A stretch of 64,000 nucleotides of DNA from Sphingomonadales bacterium (GTDB lineage: Bacteria > Pseudomonadota > Alphaproteobacteria > Sphingomonadales > Sphingomonadaceae). Below are positions 34,683 through 43,731 of the stretch, one piece after another. The notes under the pieces were generated by a model, which was not told the DNA's origin, did no database searches, and worked only from the letters and a program-made list of their open reading frames with translations. A program made the translations under genes and the position numbers. Each line of letters begins with the position of its first letter. Position 1 is the first letter of the stretch. The stretch spans positions 124,001 through 188,000 of the forward strand of contig JAACPW010000003.1 in the NCBI GenBank assembly GCA_009995225.1. The letters run 5' to 3'.

Positions 34683-35845
34683 GCGCGCACGATGCCTGAC
34701 AGCGGAACAGCGTCGCGGCCTGGGAACAGCCGCGCCATGGCGCGCGCCGGATCCAGCCGCAGATGCTCGGCCACGGCACCTGCCAGCACGCTTTCCATCG
34801 CGATGGTGGGTGCAAGGTCGCGGCCGTCGTAAAGCTGGCTGGCCGCAAGGCCTGGCCAGTCTGCGATCACCCGTCCACCGCGGACCGCGCCGCCCATCAC
34901 CAGTGCGGCGGACGCCGTGCCGTGATCTGTGCCGCCGGTGCCGTTCAATCTTGCGGTGCGGCCAAACTCGGTCGCCACCAACACCATCGTATCGGACCAG
35001 CCTGTTCCCATGCCGGTCTTGTAGGCTGCAAGCAGCGCATCAAGTTGGCGGGCCGAACGGGCGAAGGCACCGCGCTGGTTGGCATGGGTGTCCCACCCGC
35101 CTAGCTCCACCATCCCGATCCGCGCCCCTCCTTCGCCGCGCATCAGCGATGCTGTCAGCTCGCCCGCCGCGCTGGCATCGCGCAGGTTGTTGAGGCCATC
35201 ATCACTGGCCATCGCCTTGGTTTCGAGCGCGCGGGCCCACAGCGGGCCAAGTTCGGTGTCCGCGCCATAAAGCTGGCTGACGCGGGCCAGCAAATCCTCG
35301 CTCGCCTGTGGCAAGGCCGATGGCGCATAGTTCGAAACCGGCGCACTCCCGCGCAGCGCAAGCGGAACCGCCTGCGCAATCGCCAGGGCGCGCAAGGGGG
35401 CAGGTGCGCCTTCGTTGATCAGCCCGGCCAGCCGGTTGAGCCAGCCGTCCTTCGTGGCATAAGGGGCCGTTCCCCCACTCTCGATCAGGTTCTGTCCATC
35501 GAAGTGCGAGCGTTCCCGGTAAGCGGTTGCGGCGGCATGGACGAACACTACCTCGCCCGCCTCCGCCGCAATGGCGATCTGAGCGAGTGCCGGGTGGACC
35601 GCGAAGAAACTGCCAATCCGTGGTGCGCCATCATAATCGGCAAGGCTCGCCCCGCGCAAAGAATCGAACCCGGGATCGCCAACGGGAGCGAGCATCGCCA
35701 TGCCATCCGCCGCGCCGCGCAGCAGCACGAACAGCAGATTGCGGTTGCCTGCACCTTGGGCAAAGGCGATCCGGGGAAGGGCAAGGCTGCCCGCGCCCAA
35801 TACAAGAGATCCGGTCAACAGCGATCGGCGGTCAAAGGACGTCAT
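34679..35845 (-). CDS. DUF1501 domain protein, exported
   Basis: 388 residues. An N-terminal DRRSLLTG then hydrophobic LVLGAGSLALPRIAFAQG looks like a Tat-type signal. The body has the sulfatase-like DUF1501 features GWDTHANQ and ATEFGRTARLNGTGGTDHG. DUF1501 proteins are found next to DUF1800 genes in many phyla; function unproven, with links to secreted polymers. The gene follows DUF1800 with a 5-base gap, so they are one operon. Its stop shares CTAG with the GH3 stop. Confidence 0.88.
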   Translation of the reverse strand: MTSFDRRSLLTGSLVLGAGSLALPRIAFAQGAGNRNLLFVLLRGAADGMAMLAPVGDPGFDSLRGASLADYDGAPRIGSFFAVHPALAQIAIAAEAGEVVFVHAAATAYRERSHFDGQNLIESGGTAPYATKDGWLNRLAGLINEGAPAPLRALAIAQAVPLALRGSAPVSNYAPSALPQASEDLLARVSQLYGADTELGPLWARALETKAMASDDGLNNLRDASAAGELTASLMRGEGGARIGMVELGGWDTHANQRGAFARSARQLDALLAAYKTGMGTGWSDTMVLVATEFGRTARLNGTGGTDHGTASAALVMGGAVRGGRVIADWPGLAASQLYDGRDLAPTIAMESVLAGAVAEHLRLDPARAMARLFPGRDAVPLSGIVRA

Positions 35846-35850
35846 GGCGA

Positions 35851-37317
35851 TTATCTCCGCATCATTTCCGGCGAAACCAGCAGGAGCGCAAGCGCCTGAT
35901 GGCCGCTTTCGGCGCGTTTCAATTGCATCAGGGTTTGCTCGCTCAGCGCGCCGGGAAAGGCGGCTTGGGCGCGTGCGATCACACCGTCTGGGGGGACGTT
36001 GCGGGCGATGCGTTCGGCAAGATCGACCCTGCGGATAAGCGCGTCCGGCCCGGCCCAGCTTGCAGCAAAATCGTCATACCCGGCGGGCGAGGGGGCACGC
36101 CATGGGGACTGCCCCAATTCCGCCAGCGCGCCGACAATGCGCTGCGGCGGTAGCGTCGTTATGGCAGTCAGGCGCAACGCAGCCACAAGCCATTCAAACG
36201 GGGCACGGAACTTCACCGGCCCTTGCGTCCACGCTTCGGGTGCGTCGATCAGGGTACGGGTAAGACTGGCCAGATCGCCACCGGTTTTGAGGAAATCGGC
36301 CTCCAGCCGCGCAATCAGCGCGGGCGGGGGGGTGTCACCGGCAAAGTGGCGCGCGAACTTGGTGGCGATATGGCGTGCGGTTGCAGGGTGCCCGGCCAGA
36401 TCGTCAAGGATCGCCAACGCCTGTTCGGCCTGTCCCGCCGCGTAGGTTCGCCCCAGCACCTGGCGCGGGCCCGGTTCATGCACCAGCGCGACAAAGGCAG
36501 CGCCGCTCGTCTGTTCTTCGGCAAAGCGACCGACCCTGCCGACCCCCGGCACCGTCCAGCCGGTGAGCGCGCGGGCCAGTTCGGTCACGTCGGCTTGGGC
36601 GTAGCCACCATCAACACCCAGCGTGTGCAGTTCCAGCACCTCGCGCGCGAGGTTCTCGTTCAGACCACGCGGGCGTTGCGGATTGTCACCTCCGCGCCGT
36701 CCACGCCGCTGCGAAAACGGAGCATTGGGGCCGATCGACTGGAACTGGTCGAGATAGATCAGCATCGCCGGGTGCAGCACCGCCGCGCTCAGCATATCGG
36801 CAAAACGGCCCAGCACGTGCGGGCGGATGGCAGTGAATTCGTGCGGGCCGGCTTCGAATTGGGTGCCTGGCTTGCCTACCGAGACGCTGAAATGGTTTGA
36901 CCAGAAATGCACGAGCCGCTCGACCATCGGGGCGGGGCTGGTGAGGGCAAGGTTCACGCGGACGGCAATGTCACCGGCCAGCACCCGGCGCGCCTCTGTC
37001 AATTTGTCGCGGTATTCAGGCGGCAGGCCCGCAAGCGCAGCAGCACGCGGATCTTCGTCCCGCATTGCTTCGGCCATGTTGGGCGCGTTGGCCTGCTCCA
37101 TGGCGGCAAGCGCCTTGGTGTCCTGCCGCAACCGGCGCAGCAGTTCCAGCGTCTCGCCGGTCTTGGCGCGGGTGTTGACGCGCGCGGTGATTGTAGCGGG
37201 GGCAGGATCGAAGAGATCGAATTGTCGCAGCAGATAGCGACGCGGGTCAGCCGGCGGGCTATCGCCTGCGGCCAAACCGTAGCCGAAACGGTTCATCGCG
37301 ATGCTGGCCGCAGTCAT
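35851..37317 (-). CDS. DUF1800 domain protein
   Basis: 488 residues. The opening SIAMNRFGYGLAAGD and the central MVERLVHFWSNHFSVS, NENLAREVLELHTLGVDGGY and ALTGWTVPG stretches are diagnostic of DUF1800. No clear signal peptide is seen. It is paired with DUF1501 in a two-gene operon. The ATG at 37317 is chosen because homologues begin just before the MNRFGYG motif; an in-frame codon at 37332 adds five residues. Biochemical role unknown. Confidence 0.87.
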   Translation of the reverse strand: MTAASIAMNRFGYGLAAGDSPPADPRRYLLRQFDLFDPAPATITARVNTRAKTGETLELLRRLRQDTKALAAMEQANAPNMAEAMRDEDPRAAALAGLPPEYRDKLTEARRVLAGDIAVRVNLALTSPAPMVERLVHFWSNHFSVSVGKPGTQFEAGPHEFTAIRPHVLGRFADMLSAAVLHPAMLIYLDQFQSIGPNAPFSQRRGRRGGDNPQRPRGLNENLAREVLELHTLGVDGGYAQADVTELARALTGWTVPGVGRVGRFAEEQTSGAAFVALVHEPGPRQVLGRTYAAGQAEQALAILDDLAGHPATARHIATKFARHFAGDTPPPALIARLEADFLKTGGDLASLTRTLIDAPEAWTQGPVKFRAPFEWLVAALRLTAITTLPPQRIVGALAELGQSPWRAPSPAGYDDFAASWAGPDALIRRVDLAERIARNVPPDGVIARAQAAFPGALSEQTLMQLKRAESGHQALALLLVSPEMMRR

Positions 37318-37450
37318 CGGCAGATCGCGCAAATGGGTGTTACACTCATGACATCACGTCCCGATCCGGTCGCATGGCAGGACAATTCGCCATGCCGCGC
37401 CTGATCAACGTGTGAACGCGCCCAATCCTTCGCGCCGGGTTGCCCAAATC

Positions 37451-39427
37451 TCAAGGCATAACGATGTCAAAGCCTTGCGGCAGTGGGTCGAGCGCGTCGA
37501 TCAGCGCCTGAAGCGCCGCCTCATCGCCTTCGACTTGAAGCCCCGCGCCCTGCATCGCGCTGACCGGCTGCTTGAGGAACATTAGACCCAGCAGCAGTGC
37601 GCGCGGGCCACGGATGGTAACATCGGGGGCAGGGGACAAAGCCCCGACGCGGCCGATCATCACCGGGCCGTAAGCCTCGATCATCGCCTGCTCCTTGCGA
37701 TCGGTCAGTTCGATCGCCACCGTCACGCGGCGGCCTGCGAAGCGTTCCGGAGCAAAGCGGGTCGCGGCGGAACCGAGCAACTCCTGCGTTGCCAAAGCCG
37801 CAATCAGATCGGTGCTTTGCGCAGCGTTCATCTGCGGGCGGCCTTGCGCAAGGTCATTCGCGGCGGCGAGGAACTGGTTGCGCCAGATGGCGCTTTCGGC
37901 CTGATAGCCCTGCTGCCGGTAACTGGCCGCCAGCATTGCCTTGGCCGCCGCATTGTCGGGTGCGGCGAAGACGAGGCTCTGGAGCAAGTCCGACGCCCAG
38001 CGGTAATCGCCCGCCGCCATCGCGTTTTCGGCCAGTGCGCGCGTGCGTTCCGGCCCGCCGAGTGCAGCGATCAGCCGCCTTGCTCGTTCAACCGGCGGGT
38101 GGGCATGAAGGTTGGCCGGGACGGCATCATACCAGCCGAGATAGAACTGGTAGATCGCCTTCACGTTGTGGCTGACGGTGCCGTAATAGCCATGGGTCGA
38201 CCATTCCGCCGCCAGCTCGGGCGGGATTGACGCTTCGAGGCTTTCGGCGATTTCGTGCATCGTCTCGCCGCGGTTCATGCGCCGCACGGTCTGATCGTGA
38301 AGCCAGCGATAATTGTCGCGCTGCGCCGTCAGCCACGCCGTCCCCGCCTCGCGACCGAAAATCGGCCAGCAATGGCTGGAAATCACGGTCTCGCTTTGGG
38401 GGGCATAGCGGGTTGCGGCTTCATCGAGATAATGCGCCCAGGCCCGCGCATCGCGCACCTTGGCGCCGCGCGGGGTGAGGATGTTGTGCAAGGTGCAGGT
38501 TGCGATCTCGGCGGCGAGGAAGGTCCTTTCGGGCGCGATGAAGACGTTGAATTCCGCCGGTGCTTCGCTGCCCGATACGATCTGGAAGGTAAGCGGGACG
38601 CCGTCCACCACCCGCGTGTCCCCCGTGGCAGCGATCGTGGCATTGGGTGCGATCAGCGATAGCGTTCCGGCCGAAACCGCCATGCCGATCCCGCTGCCCA
38701 TCTGGCCTTGCGGGCCGGGTTCCATGCCGATAGCGAACTGATAGGCTGCGCGCCGCAGCATCGCGCCGCCGGCCATGACGTTTTCGGACGTTGCCTCTTC
38801 CATGAAGCTTTCGGGCGCGATCACGCTGACGCGGCCTGACGCCGCCTCGCCCGCGTCGATCACGCCGCGCACGCCGCCGAAATGGTCGGCATGGCTGTGG
38901 GAATAGATCACCGCGCTGACCGGCCGCGCGCCCAGCGTGGCGTTGACGAGCTCCATCGCGGCTTTTGCTGTCTCCACGCTGGTCAGCGGGTCGATCACGA
39001 TCCAGCCGGTCTGGCCGCGGATGATCGTCATGTTCGCCAGATCGAACCCGCGCACCTGCCACACGTTGGGCGTCACCTGATACAGCCCGTGGTGCTTCAG
39101 ATGCGTCATGTGTCGCCACAGGCTGGGGTTCACGGTATCGGGCGCGGGGCCTTGCACGAAGGCATAGGCGGCAAGGTTCCAGACGGGCTTGCCCGCCGCG
39201 TTCAGAATAACCGGATCAGCGCGGGTGGCGAGGAAGCCGCGGGTGGCAAACGCGCCGTCGCGCGTGCCATCGGCCGGAAGCCTTGCGGCCATATCGGCTT
39301 GCGCGGTGCGGGTCGCCTCGCTTGCAGCAGGCGGCGTGTCGGTGTCCTGCGCGGCAAGCATCTGCGCGCCCGTCATCGGCCCCAACAACGCGATTGCCGC
39401 CGCTGTCCGCAAGTGTGCCTTCATCAT
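37451..39427 (-). CDS. SdsA1-type alkylsulfatase (metallo-beta-lactamase fold), exported
   Basis: 658 residues. A signal peptide ends near residue 26 (MLAAQ). The metallo-beta-lactamase domain has YSHSHADHFGG (His177, His179, Asp181, His182) and the second metal-site region FLAAEIATCTLHN; an alkylsulfatase dimerisation domain (about 410-530) and a C-terminal SCP2-like domain follow. SdsA1-type enzymes hydrolyse long-chain alkyl sulfates such as SDS. The gene is monocistronic between the DUF1800 gene and the SulP gene; a strong hairpin lies upstream. Confidence 0.88.
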   Translation of the reverse strand: MMKAHLRTAAAIALLGPMTGAQMLAAQDTDTPPAASEATRTAQADMAARLPADGTRDGAFATRGFLATRADPVILNAAGKPVWNLAAYAFVQGPAPDTVNPSLWRHMTHLKHHGLYQVTPNVWQVRGFDLANMTIIRGQTGWIVIDPLTSVETAKAAMELVNATLGARPVSAVIYSHSHADHFGGVRGVIDAGEAASGRVSVIAPESFMEEATSENVMAGGAMLRRAAYQFAIGMEPGPQGQMGSGIGMAVSAGTLSLIAPNATIAATGDTRVVDGVPLTFQIVSGSEAPAEFNVFIAPERTFLAAEIATCTLHNILTPRGAKVRDARAWAHYLDEAATRYAPQSETVISSHCWPIFGREAGTAWLTAQRDNYRWLHDQTVRRMNRGETMHEIAESLEASIPPELAAEWSTHGYYGTVSHNVKAIYQFYLGWYDAVPANLHAHPPVERARRLIAALGGPERTRALAENAMAAGDYRWASDLLQSLVFAAPDNAAAKAMLAASYRQQGYQAESAIWRNQFLAAANDLAQGRPQMNAAQSTDLIAALATQELLGSAATRFAPERFAGRRVTVAIELTDRKEQAMIEAYGPVMIGRVGALSPAPDVTIRGPRALLLGLMFLKQPVSAMQGAGLQVEGDEAALQALIDALDPLPQGFDIVMP

Positions 39428-39455
39428 CCTGTGTTTCCCCCTCTTCTCCCGCGAC

Positions 39456-39486
39456 CTTGATGCCCGCGTTACGGGCGGGCATCAAG
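39456..39486. repeat. Perfect 12-bp inverted repeat upstream of alkylsulfatase
   Basis: CTTGATGCCCGC (39456-39467) and GCGGGCATCAAG (39475-39486) with a 7-base spacer. It lies 29 bases before the sulfatase start and after the sulP terminator. No T-run follows on the minus strand, so an operator or mRNA-structure role for the sulfatase gene is as likely as termination. Confidence 0.5.
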
Positions 39487-39542
39487 CATGGCGCAATGGG
39501 CAGCGGAGAAGCGACAGGCTATCCGTGTTCGCAGACAGCAAA

Positions 39543-39575
39543 ACGGCTGCGGCAGGCTTTGCGCGCCGCAGCCGT
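39543..39575 (-). terminator. Rho-independent terminator of the sulP operon
   Basis: ACGGCTGCGGC (39543-39553) and GCCGCAGCCGT (39565-39575) form a perfect 11-bp stem with an 11-base loop. On the minus strand the stem is followed by TTTTG. It sits about 40 bases after the sulP stop. Confidence 0.75.
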
Positions 39576-39615
39576 AAGGAAGTGCCTCCGCGCGGATGCG
39601 GCGTGGCAGGCGGGG

Positions 39616-41178
39616 TCAGGTGGCGGGACGTGCCGTCAGGCCGGGGATGTCGGTCTTTTCTTCTGAACGGCGGCCATAGCGTTCAACCAATTCATGCCAT
39701 TCGACAATTAGCGTGCCACCCGTGCTCTGGTGCAGCTTCTCCCACGAAGACAGCATTTCCAGACAGGCATGGTCAATATAGTCGAGCGCCTCGACATGGA
39801 TGTGGACTTCCGACCCGAAGGGCGAGCTTTCCAGCGCCTTGCCCAGCTGCGGGATCGAGAAAAACGTCGCCGAACCCTTCATCCACAGGTCGACGCGGTT
39901 TGTCGTCTCGTCATGTTCACGCCGGATTTCAAGGTGCGAGAAGGTGTAGACCAGTTTCAGTGTCGCCAACGCAAAGCCCAGGATCACGCCGCTCAACAGG
40001 TCGATCGCCACAACCCCGATCAGGGTTGCGAAATAGATCACCAGTTCCTGCCGGCCGAATTCGGCAATCTTGCGGATCTGCGCCACGTTGACCAGCTTGT
40101 AGCCGGTATAGACGAGGATCGCGGCGAGCACCGATGTCGGGATTTCATTGAGCACGAAGGGGAAGGCCACTACCGCCAGCAGCAGCCAGCCGCCGTGCAG
40201 GATCGCCGAAATGCGGGTGGTTGCCCCGGCTTCGACATTGGCCGCCGAACGCACGATGACGCCCGTCATCGGCAGCGCGCCAAGCGCACCGCAGATCATG
40301 TTGCCGATGCCTTGCCCGCGCAGTTCCTTGTCATAATCGGTGCGCGCGCCGATGTGCATTTTATCGACCGCGGTCGCGCACAGCAGCGTTTCGGCGCTGG
40401 CGACAAAAGCGAAGACAAGACCAAGGGTCAGGATATCGGGATCGGTGAACCCTGCCAGCGCGTCGCCGGTGGGAATGTTGAGGCCGCTCGCCAGATTGGC
40501 GGGCAGTTCAACCAAGGTGATCGGAAGGGCGAAGATCAGCGCGAAGATCGTACCCACGATCACACCCAGCAAGGGTCCGGGCAGGAGCGCCAGCTTCTTG
40601 GGCTTGAACTGGGTCCACAGCACGATCGTGATGATCGTCACGATCCCCGCCATGGCCGCAAGGTGATGCACCGAACCGTCAACGGGGAAGACCTTCATGA
40701 AGGCTTCCGGGATGGCTGCGATGTTCAGCAGGCCGCTGGCGCGAGGGGCGTCATCCAGCATCACGTGAATCTGCGACACGAAGATCAGAACGCCGATCCC
40801 TGCCAGCATCCCGTGGATCACCGAAGGCGAGATCGCCCGGAACCACTGGCCCAGCTTGAAGACGCCGGCCAGTAGCTGGAGCGCCCCGGCGATCAGGCCG
40901 ACGACGCCGAGCATGATCAACCCGTGTTCCTGCACCAGCTGATAGACCAGCACCGCCATGCCCGCAGCCGGGCCGCTGACCTGCAAAGGTGATCCGGCGA
41001 TCACCCCAACCACCAGCCCGCCGACGATCCCGGTGATCAGCCCCAGCGCAGGCGGTGCGCCTGACGCAATGGCAACACCCATGCACAGCGGCAAAGCCAC
41101 GAGAAAGACCACGATAGACGCGAGAAAATCGCGTCCGATCACGGCTGAGGTTAATTTGTCAGTCGTTCGAGCGAGCAT
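39616..41178 (-). CDS. SulP family permease with STAS domain, probable bicarbonate transporter
   Basis: 520 residues. A membrane domain (about 15-400) with many segments (LASIVVFLVALPLCMGVAIA, SGPAAGMAVLVYQL, ALGALPMTGVIVRSAANVEAG) is followed by a C-terminal STAS domain with LDYIDHACLEMLSSW. The TGVIVRSAANVEAGATTR stretch and the neighbouring beta-carbonic anhydrase place it with SulP/carbonic-anhydrase systems, where bicarbonate is the likely substrate; sulfate cannot be ruled out. It is the last gene of an arsR-CA-sulP run and is followed by a good terminator. Confidence 0.85.
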   Translation of the reverse strand: MLARTTDKLTSAVIGRDFLASIVVFLVALPLCMGVAIASGAPPALGLITGIVGGLVVGVIAGSPLQVSGPAAGMAVLVYQLVQEHGLIMLGVVGLIAGALQLLAGVFKLGQWFRAISPSVIHGMLAGIGVLIFVSQIHVMLDDAPRASGLLNIAAIPEAFMKVFPVDGSVHHLAAMAGIVTIITIVLWTQFKPKKLALLPGPLLGVIVGTIFALIFALPITLVELPANLASGLNIPTGDALAGFTDPDILTLGLVFAFVASAETLLCATAVDKMHIGARTDYDKELRGQGIGNMICGALGALPMTGVIVRSAANVEAGATTRISAILHGGWLLLAVVAFPFVLNEIPTSVLAAILVYTGYKLVNVAQIRKIAEFGRQELVIYFATLIGVVAIDLLSGVILGFALATLKLVYTFSHLEIRREHDETTNRVDLWMKGSATFFSIPQLGKALESSPFGSEVHIHVEALDYIDHACLEMLSSWEKLHQSTGGTLIVEWHELVERYGRRSEEKTDIPGLTARPAT

Positions 41179-41222
41179 GGCGTGCGGACTTTCAAGTCAG
41201 AAAAGGGAGAAGGGGCGCAGAG

Positions 41223-41888
41223 TCAGCCGGGGTTCTGGTCGCCCATGATTTCGAGAAGTTCGCCGGCATAACGTTCCTCGACGGAAATCCAGGTGTTGCT
41301 ATCGTCGTCATAGGCCGACACTTCGCCGGTTTTGATGTCATAGACCCAGCCGTGAAGCGTCACTTCACCCTTGGCCATCGCAACGGCAACCGTCGGGTGG
41401 GTCTTGAGATGCTGCAATTGCAACATGACGTTTTGTTCGAGCAGCATCTTCATCTTGCCGGCGTCATCCAGATCGGCGCCCAAGGCTTGGGTGATGTCGA
41501 CCGCGCCCTGTGAATAGCCCAGCCATTCGCGCACGTGCGGCAGCGTGGTAAGCCCTTCGCGGTTTATCGCCCCCTTCATCGCGCCGCATTCGGTGTGGCC
41601 GCAGATCACGATATGCGGGATCTTGAGCGCGCCGATCGCGAATTCGATCGATGCGGTCATGCCGCCGGTCTGGTTGGTATGCGGCGGCACGATGTTGCCC
41701 GCATTGCGGCAGATGAACAGCTCGCCCGGATCGGTCTGGGTGAGCATTGCGGTTTCGATCCGGCTGTCCGAGCAGGTGATGAACAGGGCTTCGGGGCTCT
41801 GTCCGGTGCTGAGTTTCTCGAACAGCTCGGCCTTGCCGGGATAGATATCGCGCTGGAACTTGACCACGCCGTGAGCGAAATGGGGCAT
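41223..41888 (-). CDS. Beta-class carbonic anhydrase
   Basis: 221 residues. Zinc ligands are Cys39 and Asp41 in CSDSR and His98 and Cys101 in GHTECG. The enzyme interconverts carbon dioxide and bicarbonate in the cytoplasm. The ATG at 41888 follows AAGGAAT and lies 14 bases after the ArsR stop; an upstream in-frame start (41936) would lie inside arsR. Paired with the SulP permease, it would hold or use imported bicarbonate. Confidence 0.94.
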   Translation of the reverse strand: MPHFAHGVVKFQRDIYPGKAELFEKLSTGQSPEALFITCSDSRIETAMLTQTDPGELFICRNAGNIVPPHTNQTGGMTASIEFAIGALKIPHIVICGHTECGAMKGAINREGLTTLPHVREWLGYSQGAVDITQALGADLDDAGKMKMLLEQNVMLQLQHLKTHPTVAVAMAKGEVTLHGWVYDIKTGEVSAYDDDSNTWISVEERYAGELLEIMGDQNPG

Positions 41889-41902
41889 TGGGGGTATTCC
41901 TT

Positions 41903-42268
41903 TCAATGTTTTGAACGGGAGTCCGCTGCGGTCCACAGGGCGCGTGCGGTATCGATGTGGTCGTTATCGTCCAGCCGCGTGCGGATATCGACGAACGGCA
42001 GCGCATCGAGAATCCAGTCGGCCAGACGCGGATTTGTGAGATGATAAAAGTGGGAGCGACCATGACGGCGTTCTTCGACCAGGCGATGCGCGCGCAACAG
42101 CGACAAGTGCTGCGACACGCGGGTCGCTGGCAATTCCAGCGCCACGGCCAGCCCGCTCACATCCTTTTCGCCCGCCCGCAGCTCCTCGATCAGCCGCAGC
42201 CGATCGCTGTGGGCCAGCAGTTTCAGCAATTCTGCAAGATCGCGCGACACGATCAGCCGACTTGGCAT
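41903..42268 (-). CDS. ArsR family regulator without cysteine
   Basis: 121 residues. Winged helix: LAHSDRLRLIEELRAGEKDV, ELPATRVSQHLSLLRAHRLV, EERRHGRSHFYHL. It is the first gene of the run with carbonic anhydrase and SulP, so it likely controls them. It has no cysteine at all, so it cannot use the CxC metal sites of ArsR/SmtB sensors; the C-terminal DNDHIDTAR could be a His/Asp site, or the protein may sense a non-metal signal. ATG at 42268, GGAGAG upstream. Confidence 0.88.
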   Translation of the reverse strand: MPSRLIVSRDLAELLKLLAHSDRLRLIEELRAGEKDVSGLAVALELPATRVSQHLSLLRAHRLVEERRHGRSHFYHLTNPRLADWILDALPFVDIRTRLDDNDHIDTARALWTAADSRSKH

Positions 42269-42499
42269 GGTTCTCTCCAAAACCTGCAAAGTTGCGCAGG
42301 CTTGAATGTGGAGAGCTATTGAAGTTGCCGCATCGGGTCAAGCGCGCTTGCGTTCGGCTGTGTCCAGCCGACCTGACGCCGAGATGGCCCGCAGGCGCGC
42401 TCAAATGGCCCCCTCGCAAATCTCGCGGGTGACAGGCTGCGTATTGTGTGGTGTCAGGGACGCGCCCAACAATCGCAGCGCAAAAGCAGGGACAGACAG

Positions 42500-43666
42500 A
42501 TGATTTTCGAACTCAGCCACGAACATGTCATGCTGAAGGATCTGGTGGCAAAGTTCGTGCGTGATCAGCTGATGCCGCTGGAGGCGTCCGTCATGGCGCG
42601 GGAAACTTCGGGTCAAGGCACATACCTCAATGCCGAGGAAACCGCTGCGGTGGATGCGGTCAGCCGCGAATTGGGCCTGTGGGGGCTCGACGCGCCCGAG
42701 GAAGTGGGCGGCATGAACCTGCCGATGGTGGCGATGGTGGGCGTGAACGAGGAACTGGGCCGCTGCGTCGTGCCCTATTACCTGCCGCCCGATTCCCCCA
42801 ATCTGCGAATGCTGATGGTCGCTGCCGATGAACGCCAGCGCGAAGCTTACCTTGAACCCTACGTGCGCGGTGAGACGATCAGCGCGATCGGCATTTCGGA
42901 ACCGGGTGCGGGCGCCGACCCGCAATTGATGAAGACATCGGCCGTGCAGGACGGGGACGACTGGATCATCAATGGCCGCAAGATCTGGATCACCAAAGGC
43001 GATCAGGCGCATTTCACGATCCTGATGGCCGTTACCGACAAGAACCCCAATGGCCGAAACGGTATGTCGGCCTTCTTGGTCGACCGCGACACCCCCGGCT
43101 TCAACGTGCTGCGCAAGATCCCGATGATCGATGGCACCGCCACCTATGAAATCGCGCTCGACGATTGCCGCGTGCCGGGGTGGAAGCTGTTGGGCACGCG
43201 GGGGCAGGGCTTTGCGCCGATGCAGGTGCGGCTCGGCACCCGGCGGATCGAGATGGCGTCCTGGGCGATCGGCATGGCGCAGCGCGCGCTCGATATGATG
43301 ATCGACTATGCCCCGCAGCGCACCACCTTTGGCAAGCCGCTGTCGTCGCGACAGACGGTGCAGAACTGGGTCAGCGATGCTGCGACCAAGATTCACGCGA
43401 TGCGCCTGATGACCTATGATTGCGCCTGGAAGATCGACGAAGGCCGCGACACGCGCAGCGAGATTTCGATGATCAAGTCTTTCTGCATCGAGAATGCCTA
43501 CGAGATCGTCGACCATGCGATGCAATTGTACGGCGGGATGGGGATGACGCGTGAGCTGCCGCTGTATCTCATGTCGAACAAGCTGCGCACCATGCGCATC
43601 TATGACGGGCCGAGCGAAATCCACAACTGGGTGGTCGCTCGCGCACTGCTGGGCACGTACGACTGA
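42500..43666 (+). CDS. Acyl-CoA dehydrogenase family protein
   Basis: 388 residues. All-alpha N-domain, middle beta domain with AIGISEPGAGADPQLM and FLVDRDTPGF, and C-terminal helical domain with QLYGGMGMTRELPLYL. Oxidises an acyl-CoA to the enoyl-CoA with FAD. ATG at 42500 follows GCAGGGACAG. The gene stands alone between arsR (divergent) and a TonB receptor (convergent), with a strong bidirectional terminator after it. Substrate cannot be assigned. Confidence 0.9.
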   Translation: MIFELSHEHVMLKDLVAKFVRDQLMPLEASVMARETSGQGTYLNAEETAAVDAVSRELGLWGLDAPEEVGGMNLPMVAMVGVNEELGRCVVPYYLPPDSPNLRMLMVAADERQREAYLEPYVRGETISAIGISEPGAGADPQLMKTSAVQDGDDWIINGRKIWITKGDQAHFTILMAVTDKNPNGRNGMSAFLVDRDTPGFNVLRKIPMIDGTATYEIALDDCRVPGWKLLGTRGQGFAPMQVRLGTRRIEMASWAIGMAQRALDMMIDYAPQRTTFGKPLSSRQTVQNWVSDAATKIHAMRLMTYDCAWKIDEGRDTRSEISMIKSFCIENAYEIVDHAMQLYGGMGMTRELPLYLMSNKLRTMRIYDGPSEIHNWVVARALLGTYD

Positions 43667-43672
43667 TGAAAG

Positions 43673-43706
43673 AGTGGGCGGGACCGCCTGAACGGTCCCG
43701 CCCACT
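43673..43706. terminator. Bidirectional hairpin terminator
   Basis: AGTGGGCGGGACCG (43673-43686) pairs without mismatch with CGGTCCCGCCCACT (43693-43706) around a 6-base loop. It lies between the convergent acyl-CoA dehydrogenase and TonB receptor genes and should stop both. Confidence 0.8.
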
Positions 43707-43731
43707 ATGGTTCAGGCCCGGAGGCATCCCG

